Shown piece by piece: positions 1-11,789 of a DNA stretch of 64,000 bases. This DNA is from Plotosus lineatus (Eukaryota > Chordata > Actinopteri > Siluriformes > Plotosidae): positions 60,107,996-60,171,995 of the forward strand of contig CM045732.1 of assembly GCA_024760905.1 (NCBI GenBank). The letters run 5' to 3'. How positions within the stretch are numbered: the first letter of the stretch is position 1; each line of letters begins with the position of its first letter. Made by a program: the position numbers and the translations under genes. The notes beneath the pieces are model-generated. The model was given only the letters and a program-made list of their open reading frames with translations, did no database searches and was not told the DNA's origin.

Positions 1-1059
1 CTTCTATAATCTGCTCATCCAAAGAAGGATGAGGGCTGAAGAACGGATCTTGTTTTTTATCCGAACACAGTGGACGAAGGAGTTCCCAGTTCTCATCTTC
101 AGCCTCCACAGACCTGCTTTCCGGGCTTTTACTGGTATGGTTCACCTGAGAAGCTGTTGACATGAGATCTAAGGTGAAAGGTCTCTGAAGTTTGCTTTCC
201 ACAGAAGATTGTGTTCCGTTGCTGTACTCTGTGCATGTTTGGAAATTTCCTGAGTGTAAGCTTTCTGTGTACTTGGAATTCTCTGAATTAGTTTTTTCAA
301 GAGTCATCTCGTCATGTTTTTGGTTCTGTGAGGTTAAAGGCAGGGTGTCGGGAACTATCCGAACTTTCTGTGGAAGGATGTTGACTGTGCTACACAGCGT
401 TGGCTGTGTCGTGTCAAATAAAGAGCTCAGCATGATCTGAGGTGCACTCCCAATTCTAAGAATGTCTGGATTTAACCTGGTCCCTGTTAACCGCTGTTCC
501 TGAGATGGTACAGCAGTCCACACTTTATCAAATTCTGAGCTTGAGTCGACCCGCTCAATATGGACGTCATTTCCTAAAAGATCGGTCGTGACACTAAGCG
601 GATCTCGAGTGTCCACAATAACACAAGGGCGAACAGGAAGTGGAAAGTTTTCCTGCAGTATAAGACCGTCTCGCTGACCACCAGGACTCACACCGGAAAA
701 GGAGTCTGTTTTTATTGCATGAGGGTTAGAGGATTGCTCTTGCTTATCTTTTTCTGACGGGATAATCTGCAGGCATCCGGTTTCCTCACAGTATGAGTGT
801 GTGCCATAGCTGTCGATTTGATGCTTGGTCTCATTCCAAGAAGAGAGTGTGTCTATTTCTAAGCTGTCCAAATTCTTGCTTACAGGAAATGTAGTCATTC
901 CCTGGTAGCATTCTCCGTTCAGGTGGAACAGCTGGCTGAGAGCTGGCAAGGTGTAGCTGTTTTTCAGCTGGAATCTGTGCTGGCTGGGTGTGGAGCAGTC
1001 TGGATGTTCTCTGGCTACTTCTCTTCGGATCCGCTGCAGTTTGTTGAAGAGCTTTCCAC
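1..1059 (-). CDS. rps6kl1: rps6kl1 long exon: kinase-insert region
   Basis: This frame stays open on the minus strand from the acceptor at 1060/1059 to the left edge (353 codons). It starts with the glycine-rich continuation [20 protein letters not shown] of the N-lobe. It then becomes a low-complexity Ser/Thr/Gln/Glu-rich stretch and ends at the edge with ENWELLRPL, then SPHPSLDEQ. No DFG or HRD-type motif appears, so this is an insert between kinase subdomains. From memory the human protein has an insert of only about 150 residues. Here it is at least 350, closer to the large insert of the paralogue RPS6KC1. The exon is not closed in the window. Confidence 0.85.
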
Positions 1060-1540
1060 CTGAACGTGAACAAACACTTCATATTCCTTCACTCTCTTCA
1101 TGATGTTAAAAGCTATTTGTTGTTTACAGACGCTCCACAACTTACGTTCATGCGTTTTACGTTTATTCGATCTTACGGTTTAAAAAAAATATATATATAT
1201 AAATTGAGTTTAGCGTGCTCTCTGTACGTAGTACAAGACGTACCTACATAGTACGCTGACGTAATACGCTACTTACGCATGATGCTGCATCCATTGTTTA
1301 CAAACGACAGAATGAAGGTGCCCTGCTTATTCCCAGTTCTCCGCGTGTTTCCCTTGTGTTAAGACGTCGTCTCTGGGCTGGGTGCCCAAGATAACACTTC
1401 CAATTGTCAAATACACATGAACAGATGTTTATGATATAGTTTCAATATCTGCCATGATGGGATCGGCTTCCGGTTTTAATATTCATTGTGCATTCATCAA
1501 GTTAAGACTGATGGGAAGGAATCAAAGATGCTTTTCCAAA

Positions 1541-1574
<34 letters not shown>

Positions 1575-4500
1575 TTAGAAGTATTAATGGGTAGTGTTGC
1601 CTGGTGGTAAAGGGCGCTGGATCACTGATCCTAAGGTCGGGGGTTCGAGTCCCACGCTCTACAAGGTTGTCACTGTCCCCCTCCAGTGCAGCTAACTGGG
1701 TTATCAAAGGCCGGCCATGTCTCTCACTGTCTATGGTGAGAGGTTCATGTAAAAGAACCATTACTGACTTTCGTCAAGAGCAGCTGCATAACCCATCAGC
1801 GTGTTTCTGCCCCTTGCTAAAGGGTTGTGTCAGGAAGGGAGTCTGAAGCCAAATCAAATATGCAATGATTCATTGTGGTGACCTCTGAGAAAAAGGGAAC
1901 AGCCGAAAGGAAAAGAACATTTTAGAAGTACAGGGATCCCTCACTTTCCCTTTCCGCGGTTAATGGGGATCGAGACACCCGGGGAGGAGACCCCCCTCGA
2001 CCGCCGATTTCCACAAAGTGGCATCGACCCCCCTGACTGACGTATATTATATATGTGTATATAATATCAATACATACATCTTCTTCTTCTTCTTCTTCTT
2101 TTCCTTTCGGCTTTTCCCTTCAGGGGTCGCCACAGCGAATCATCTGCCTCCATCTCACCCTATCCTTTGCATCTTCTTCTCTTACACTAACGACCTTCAT
2201 GTCCTCTTTCACCACATCCATGAATCGTCGCTTGGGTCTTCCCCTAGGCCTTCTGCCTGGTAGTTCCAGCCTCAGCATCCTATTACCAATATACTCTCTA
2301 TCCCTCCTCTGTACATGTCCAAACCATCTCAATCTAGCCTCTCTGACTTTGTCTCTGAAACGACTTACATGTGCTGTCCCTCTGATGTGCTCATTCCTAA
2401 TCCTATCCATCCTCGTTACTCCCAAAGAGAACCTCAACATTTTCATCTCTGCTACCTCCAGCTCTGCCTCCTGTCTTTTCCCCAGGGCCACTGTTTCTAA
2501 ACCATACAACATTGTTGGCCTCAACACCGTCTTGTACACTTTTCAACACCGTCTTGTACACTGGAGACCCCACCCCCCCACACACACACCACTATACACA
2601 CCTAAGAGCAATTTGGATCAAACAGTTGACCAAATATGCATGTCTTTGGACTATGGGAGGAAACCTGAGCACCCAGAGATAACCCAGCAAACACGAGGAG
2701 AACATGCAAACTCTACACAGAAACACCATCGCCAAGCCCGGGACTTGAATTACTATTCCACCATATCGTAATGTAGTGCTACTGTTAATGTCCATTCTGA
2801 TGTTCTACTCTGTTAATTATAACACTTGATGAGCATTTTGTTTGCTTGGTTATTTCCTCTATTCCCTTGTCTACCTAATTCAGTCATCTAACTTAAAACG
2901 CATGTTTCTCTCAAAATGCTATTTTGATGATACTAAATGACTGACATCACTGTCTGTCTTCCTTTCGGCTTTTTCCCTTTTACTCGGGAGTCACCACAGC
3001 GAGCCCCTGTGAGACTCGAGCCCCCAACCTTTGGATCAGCGATCCAGCGCCCTAGACCACCACTGCCCCTTGACTGACATCACTGATTATTTAAAAAAAA
3101 TGATATGTGCAACTCTAGGTTATCATCTGACAAAGTGCCTATTTAATTGTAGCCTTTCTCAGCTCACCTTGAATATGCTCTAGATGCAAGAATACAGAGT
3201 CCTCGCTGACGTAGTACCTCAGTAGCTTTACCATGAATGGGACACCCTGGGGAATGATCGTCGAACGCTCTCGATTCTCCCAGCTGGATTTAGGCAGACT
3301 CTAATGGATGGAGAAATTACATATGTAATAATTAGAGTTATAAAAAATATATATAACTGTGCAGCATAGTGATGTAGTAATTAGTACATGTGCCTCACAC
3401 CAAAAAAAAAAAAACGTATGTTCAATTCCCATCCCTGAGTGGAATGTGCATGTGTTTTCTTCGGGTACTCTGGTTTCCTCCCACAGTCCAATGACATGCA
3501 TGGAAGGCTAACCAGTTATTCCAGTTTGCCAATAGGTGCAAGTGTGAGTGTAAATGCTTGTGTGTGTGTGTGTGTGTGTGTTAGTGTGCTGGCCTTGCAA
3601 TGGTCTGACTAGTCATTCAGGGTTTGTTCTGTCTTCACTCAGTGTCGTCTGAAAAAGGCTCCAGCCTCCCGACGACCCTAGTAGGATTAAGCGGTTCGGT
3701 AAATACCATAAAGAACCTAAACCTCAATATGTCCGAGAAATTCTACATACAGTGGTACCTCACCTTACAAAATTAATCCGTTCCTGAGCCTTTTTCTTAA
3801 CCTGGATTTTTCATAAATTGAACCGCATTTTACTTGTAAAACGTGTGATTCGTTCCAAGGCCCCCATTACTACCCCCTAAACCCTTTAAACATGATAAAA
3901 GCATACCTTTTAAGACAGGAGTGTCAAACTCAGGCCACAAAGGCCCATGTGGCGGCAGGTTTTGGTTTCAACCAACCTGACTTTGTTCCTTTAAACAAAC
4001 GTTTGAGTCTTCAGACGGCTGATTGGTCAATCTATGTGCTCTGTACAGAAACTGACCAATCAACCACCTCAAGACTCGGATCAGTTATTTAAATGACCAA
4101 AGTCAGGTGTGCTCCTGCTTGGTTGAAACAAAAACCTGCAGCCACATGGCCCTTTGTGGCACGAGTTTGACGCCTGTGTTTTAAGACCTCCTTCTGGTTC
4201 AATATCGTACCGATGGTAGACAGGTTTGGCCATATTCCTTTGCGATATCACAAGCCAGCTTCCTCTTTTCACTCGCACCGAAAATCACATGCGTGCGTGT
4301 GTGTTCACCATGTCTTTTTAGCAGAGTTATAATCTTAAAAATGTTTATGGAATGTTAATGGAAGGTTAAAAACCTGAGTCAAAAACAGTAACTCTGTCCT
4401 TTACACAAAAAGCATTATGGGAGATGCAGCTCCATAATATCCAATGGGAGGGAGCTGCGTCATCCCTCCTAGCCAATGCGAAGCCAGCGAGGCGGGATGT

Positions 4501-7500
4501 TGGGAGATAGTCAATGGGAAAGCAGCTTGTGCATTGTTTGAACATTTGAATGGCATGTTTGGCTCGTTTCATGAGGAGAACTTGTTTCGTATACAGAGAC
4601 AAAAAATTTTGGGAATTTTTTTCATAACCTGGATTTTTCGTTTGCAGGGGGTATTGTAAGGTGAGGTACCACTGTGTATATATATATATATATTTTTTGA
4701 AGCTATTCATTAAACATATTTAGACCATCCTTGATTATGAATGGTCACAAAGTTTTAAATAATTATCTATAATAGTGGTTATATGACACTCTATAAGTTT
4801 TCATTTAACATCAAAATTGAAAAAAGATCGGGGGCTAAGTGACAACACAAACCACCTTGATTATAATCATGCAATAATAAACATTACTCATACAAATAAA
4901 AAACTATGATGTGTACAAATAATTCATTTTTTGCACAGACTTGAAGGAATAAAAAGCGTCATGACATTCAGTAGGTTAGCAGCTTATTTTCCTGTAATAT
5001 TTTTCTATTTGTACTGCAGAAGGAAGACCTATAGAATGTTAACCATGTGAGCTTACAGGGTGATTTTAATTATTCTACTTGTAGTTGAACTTGGTAAATG
5101 ATTAAACGATTATTAATATGAAACAAGACGATATAATGCATTAAGAATAATTATAGGTTGGCTTAAATGGAACCTGGGTGATGTGCTAGAAAATCTCTCT
5201 CCAGATGTGACCCCAACGATTACTTCTCCGTAGTGCAAAGCTACAGAGAACCAAAGAAACGTCTGCATGAAGATCCAAGAAGAATGAGAAAATATCCCAG
5301 GGTCACTAATCCACCCTCAACATAGTGAGAAAGCCTGGCGTAATCAATCTCTCAGACAGTGTTATATCCACTAGGCCAGAATTTATTAGTGGCTAATGTA
5401 AGATAGAACTAACAAGAGTAATGCTAATGCTTTAGAGGGGTTGGGCTCTTTGAACGCTCATTTGAAGATCACACTTGTTGCGCTGAACTGCTAAAAGCTT
5501 TGCTGATTTTTCATCATCATCATCTTATTCCGCTTGATCCGAGGTCGGGTCACCGGTGCAGCAGCCTCAGCAACGAGATCTAGATGTCCCACTCTCCAGC
5601 TCTTCCGGGGGACACTGAGGAGTTCCCCTACCAGCCTAGAGACATAATCCCTCCAGCGCGATCTAGGTTAACCCCAGGGTCTCTTCTCGGTTGGACATGC
5701 CTGAAATGCCACACCAGGGAGGTGTTCAGGAGGCATTATAACCAGATGTCACCTTAACTAGCTCCTCTCAACCATGACCCGGCAAGGGAAACCTTGTCCT
5801 TTTTATCTTTTTCCATATAGGGGTCTTGTGAGCCGTGCTTCGTCTGGACCTTCACGTAAGACCTGTTTGCCTTCGGTGACCCTACCAGGGGCATAGTGCC
5901 CTGACAAAAGCTCATAGGATCATTCTTCTTTTCCTGTTGGCGGTTCCCTTTCAGGGGTCGCTACAGTGAATCATCTGCCTACATCTTCATGGAAGTCATA
6001 TGAATCGCACATTCGATTTGGCATAGGTTTTTACGTCAGATGCCTTTACTGACGCAACCCTTAGCAAGGGGCAGAAACACGCTGACGGCTTTGCAGCCTA
6101 CTCTTGTCAAAAATCAGTAATGGTTCTTTTACATGAATCTCTCACCATAGAGAGTGAGAGACATGGCCGGCCTTTGATAACCCAGTTAACTGCACTGGGG
6201 GGGGGGGGGGACCGGGACAACCTTGTGGAGAGTGGGGCTTGAACCCCCAACCCTAGGATCAACGATCCAGCGCCCTTTACCACCAGGCCACCGCTGCCCC
6301 TAGCTCCTAGTATTATTAAGGCACACAAACCCCTCCACCACAATAAGGTGGTGATTCAAGGAGGGCCTTTTTTAGTCTGACTGAATAAAATTGTTCCTGA
6401 TTTTGAACCTACGTCCCCTGGTGAAATGAACTGTGTTTCGGCTACAACAGTACAAAAAGAAACATATTACTTCCAAGCCAGGTCTGCTGCTGCTGCTGCC
6501 TGCTTCTGAAACCGTGTTTCTTGTTTTAGAAACATGAGATGAGATAGATGAAGATGCACTTGAGCTTTTAACCGGATCAATGATGCCTTCATGAGGTGAG
6601 CCAAGACCTAAGGGTTTTTCCCCCTCTGTATTATCAGTGTTCTGGCCAGACAGCAATTCTGCCTTTAGAATGAAGTTAAAGCATCAGGACATGGCAAGAC
6701 ACTTACCTTAATCACAAATGTCTCCTTACTAATCAGGTTTTGGACAGTTAGAACCTGCAGACACAACCACAGATAAGCATCAGTAGTGTAATACAGTGGC
6801 ATGTGATGCAGTGTAGGAAATGTTGTGAGTATTCATAGTACAATACAAGTGCTTTTTCCACCATGGCATCAGTTATTAGAGTGGAATCTTAATATAGAAA
6901 TAAAAATGTTATGTTTCAGCAGGGCATTACTGTTCTAATTTAATTACAAATACTGTGTTTATCCATCAGGAATATTTACAAAAGTTTTGCTTAGCTGTAC
7001 AAATATTCCAGCTGTGCCACATGACAGGTGCCATCAAATGTCCTCCTAACTGTCGTTTTGTCATGATGTTCCAAATATTGAATTATATCAATCATTTTCC
7101 TGTGATCTGGGGTGGGGTTTGAGATGCAAAATAATATTTTCTCATCAAACAAATTAATTTCTTTGTTCTCCCATGGTAAGAAATTATTTATAACAAGGCA
7201 TAAAGTTATTTCAGATGATATCAGGACGTAACTGAAGTGAAATGTGATGCGGTGAATTATACACCTGCTTCTCTGACATAATGTTGCTTAGTATAGCTAC
7301 ACTATATTTTGTTATCTCTAGATCTCATATCAACTTTATTATCATGTTGATATCTCGAGAAGATTGTCCCGTTATCATAAGAAAACAAACTTCATTATTC
7401 CAAGAAATCAACATATTCGTATTCGACGTAATAAGCGTCCTGCCCCAATAAGCCCCCCCCAATGTTTTTGATCTTGTGTCTAATAACCGCCATGTGTATT

Positions 7501-10500
7501 GGGAGCAAAATCGTAGATCACACTTACCAATTTTATTCAGTCTTTGTAACTGTAAAATGAGGCGTTTACTGCCGGTAAAAGTGAGTTTACACGGTATTTC
7601 AAGACCCCCTTCCACTGGGAAATGTTTATAATGTTCATCAGTAACAACACATTTGATTGTTCCGCTGTGCTTTAAAAAAAAGGAAAATATTTTGCTGTGT
7701 TCTCTAGGTAAATGTCCAACAACCGATGAACCATTATAAATTGTTGCAGCAAAACAGTGGGATGCTCTGAATGAATGGAGCAATGATCCAGATATGGACC
7801 TATCAGAAAGTGATGACGGGTATTTTTCACCCGATTCTCCTGCTCACTAACTTCAGACATTTAAAGATGTTCCTGGACATGTGCTTTTGTTTATGTTCGT
7901 GTTGATTGGTTCAACGTGCCATGTGCTAAAGTTGACATTCGTGTTGATTGGCTCATTTTACTTCCAGGAAAATGTTTAAAGGAACAGCACTGGGAGGGAA
8001 AAGTCAGGGGTCTTTTTTTTTATTTATGCTGTTTTCTGTTCATTTTCAGCTTTGATGTAAATAATTTGGTTGATACCACAAAATTAATAATACAAATACC
8101 AGTAAAACTCTTTTATTGTTCTGTTATTATTCATGTTTTCCACCTTGATGGTAATAAGCACTTACCGTTCCACTCCGCTGGTAACATTTTAATAAGTGTT
8201 TCTGCCCTACTATGGCTTGGCGAGCCGTCCAGGGTGTACTCTGCCCTCACCCAGAGTTGGCTGAGATGGCGCCAGACTACCCATGACCCTGATTAGGATT
8301 AAGTGATTCAGAAAATGAATGAATGCATGAACATTCAAAGAAAAAAAAAGTTCAAATATCAACTACTGGTATGTAATAAAACGTTTACTCTCCCTCGAGA
8401 AACGTCCTGCTTTTTTAATGTCTTGAAAAGTTTATATAAGTCTAGCTCGCTAAAACTGACATAGCTGAGATAATCATGAAAACATGCTAGCATGTTTTAA
8501 TTGCTGCATAAAGCATATTAAATACAATAAAAATTATAAAAGCAAAACCTTAATTTTTATTTTGAAAAGTAAGTTTTTCAAAAAACAATATACAGGGATC
8601 CCTCACTTTCCGCAGTTAATAGGGACCGAGACCCCCCCCGTGACCGCCGATTTCCGCAAAGTAGGATCGACCCTCCTAACTGACGTATATGTACAGGTGT
8701 ATGTAATATCAATAAATACATATTCAACGCTATAAATGCTTATAATAACAATTAAACATTAAAAAACAATGCATAAGATGTGAATAAAATATAAATGCAC
8801 ACATATACAGACGCGCGTGTGCACACACACACAGATGCGCACCTCACATAAACATGTAAGGTGTTTTGCTGGGTTTTTTGTTTTTGTTTTTATTTGTTTG
8901 GGTTTTTTGCATAATTTGCCTTGTTTTGTGGCATTTTCCTTAACGTTTTCCTGATTTTACTTAATTTCCTTATTTATTTATTTTTCAATGAATATTTTTG
9001 AAAAACTCACGATGCACTGAAGCACAAAGGAGCAAGGGATCACTGTATATTGAATTCAGGGAGAAACAATATACAGACGGTCCCCGACTTACATTCATTC
9101 GTTTTACGTATTTTTCGATTTTATGTTTAAAAAAAAAAAAAAAAAAAGTCAAATTTTGAGTTTAGCGTGCTCTCTGTAGTATGAGACGTACCTACGTAGT
9201 ACACTGACGTAATGATGTAATGAAGCTGTGTCCATTGTTTACAAATGACAGACTGAACGTGCCCCTCCTTCTTCCCAGTTCACTGCGTGTTATCCTTATG
9301 TTAAGATGTCGTCTCTGTGTTCTTTGTGTTCACACTGTTTTGCGGACTTTTGTAACCCGAAGCAAATATGGTTGGTCAGAAGAGTAAGCCGACTAGTGAT
9401 AGTGGTAATCAGAAAAAGCAGCTAGCCATCTCGTTAGAAACGAAGATGGCTATTATCAAGAAAATTGATGCTGGTAAAAAACACGTGACTGTTGCACGTT
9501 TCTTCCAAATGGCTTCGTCGACCATCGGAACCATTTAGAAGCAGAAAGATCTCATCATAGAGCATGTTAAAGGTTATATTTGATACTGTATTTGATATTT
9601 GATGAGTGAATTTGATTAAAATTTATCTAGTTGAAATTATTTTGCTTGAATTTAATTTATTTGAAACTAATGTTGATATTATTTGATATATTTGATATTA
9701 TTTTACAATGTTATGTTTATAATAATTGATTTAGGGGTGTTTTATGAGATACGGTAATGGTATTTATGGATGTATGACAGAAGTGTGCTTGGAAGATGGA
9801 AAGAATACTTTGAAGAGCTGATGAATGAGGAAAATGAGAGAGAAAAAAAGAGTAGAAGAGGTGACTGTTGAGGACCACGAAGTAGCAAAGATTAGTAAGG
9901 GTGACGTGAGGAGGGCATTGAAGAGGATGAGGAATGGAAAGGCAGTTGGTCCTGATGACATACCGGTGGAGGTATGGAAGTGTCTAGGAGAGGTAGCAGT
10001 AGATTTCCTGACAAGAACATTCAACAAGGTCTTAGAGAGTGAGAGAATGCCAGAGGAATTGAGGAGAAGTGTGATGGTGCCCATTTTAAAGAATAAGGGA
10101 GAAGTGCAGATTTGTGGCAACTACAGAGGGATAATGTTGATGAGCCATACAACGAAGTTATGGGAAAGAATAGTGGAAGCTAGACTAAGGGAGGAGGTCA
10201 GTATTTGTGAACAACAGTTTGGTTTCATGCCAAGAAAGAGCACCACAGATGCAGTTTTTGCTTTGAGGATGTTAATAGAGAAGTACAGAGAAGGACAGAA
10301 GGATCTGCATTGTGCCTTTGTGGATCTGGAGAAAGCATATGACAGGGTGCCGAGAGAGGAACTGTGGTATTGCATGAGGAAGTCTGGAGTGGCAGAGAAG
10401 TATGTTAGAGTGGTGCAGGACATGTATGAGAGATGTAAGACGGTGGTGATGTGTGCTGGCGGTGTGATAGAAGAGTTCAAGGTGGCGGTAGGACAGCATC

Positions 10501-11741
10501 AAGGGTCAGCTCTGAGCCCCTTCTTGTTTGCTATGGGGATGGACAGGCTGACCGACAAGGTTAGACAAGATTCCCCATGGACTATGATGTTTGCAGATGA
10601 CATTGTGATCTGCAGTGAGAGCAGAGAACAAGTGCAGGAAAGTCTATAGAGGTGGAGGTATGCCCTGGAAAGGAGGGGAATGAAGGTTAGCCTCAGTAAG
10701 ACAGAATATATGTGTATGAATGACAAGGACCCAACAGGAACGGTGAGGTTACAGGGAGCAGAGAAAAGGAAGGTGGAGGGTTTTAAGTACTTAGGCTCAA
10801 CAATCCAGAGCAATGGAGAGTGTGGAAAAAAGGTGAAGAAGCGCGTGCAGGCTGGTTGGAATGGTTGGAGAAAAATATCCGGTGTGATGTGTGATAGGAA
10901 GGTATCGGAAAGAATGAAAGTAAAAGTGTACAAGATGGTGTTGAGGCCAGCGATGTATGGTTTAGAAACAGTGGCCCTGGGGAAAAGACAGGAGGCAGAG
11001 CTGGAGGTAGCAGAGATGAAAATGTTGAGGTTCTCTTTGGGAGTAACGAGGATGGATAAGGATCAGGATTGAGCACATCAGAGGGACAGCACATGTAAGA
11101 CGTTTTGGAGACGAAGTCAGAGAGGCTAGCTTGAGATGGTTTGGACATGTACAGAGGAGGGATAGTGAGTACATTGGTAGTAGGATGCTGAGGTTGGAGC
11201 CACCAGGCAGAAGGCCTAGAGGAAGACCAAAGAGACGATTCATGGATGTGGTGAAGGAGGTCACGAAGGCAGTTGGTGTAAGAGAAGAAGATGCAGAGGA
11301 TAGGGTGAGATGGCGGCAGATGATTCGCTGTGGCGACCCCTGAAGAGAACAGCCGAAAGGAAAAGATTTGATATTTGATGAGTGAATTTGATTAAAATTT
11401 ATCTATTTGAAATTATTTTGCTTGAATTTAATTTATTTTAAATTAGTGTTGATATTGTTATATTTGATATTATTTTACAATGTTATGTTTATAATAATTG
11501 ATTCAGGGTTGTTTTATGAGATACGGTAATGGTATTTATGGATGTATAGTACAGTATGAATGTCATATATCACTTGAACATACAGTAACAACTTAGTTTT
11601 TTTTTTCACCTTGCGTTCGGCCATCCGGAACCGAACTAAAACGTAACTTGGGGAGCTTCTGTAAAATTAAAAATCTATACCTGTTGCGCATTCTTTTTGA
11701 GATTGGCTACATGAATAACCCACACATAATATTAAGTATTA

Positions 11742-11789
<48 letters not shown>

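Larger units (their letters stand above)
9074..11661 (+). mobile_element. Tigger/pogo family 1 element carrying an RTE insertion
   Basis: Ends CAGACGGTCCCCGACTTAC and AACTTGGGGAGCTTCTG are flanked by TA. At 9368-9545 it encodes a decayed helix-turn-helix (CENP-B N-type) start of a pogo transposase ([32 protein letters not shown]) with an in-frame TAG. The internal region is interrupted by the LINE at 9776-11366. Confidence 0.75.

Noticed and set aside
192..440. Plus-strand frame of 82 codons at the left end
   Set aside because: Shadow of the long minus-strand rps6kl1 exon.
2055..2771. Plus-strand frame of 238 codons
   Set aside because: Antisense of an RTE 3' end joined to another repeat; Ser/Leu-rich as expected for a shadow.
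6474..6662. Minus-strand Ser-rich frame ([16 protein letters not shown]...) with acceptor and donor-like GTAATA, just 44 bp after the 48-bp rps6kl1 exon
   Set aside because: The intron would be only 44 bp, and the 48-bp exon already joins in perfect phase and family order to the exon at 3300 (FVIK|SLPK). Kept out of the gene model; an alternative exon cannot be excluded.
10499..11264. Long minus-strand frames over the RTE copies (also 58841-59668, 57324-57944)
   Set aside because: Reverse-strand shadows of RT and endonuclease coding sequence.
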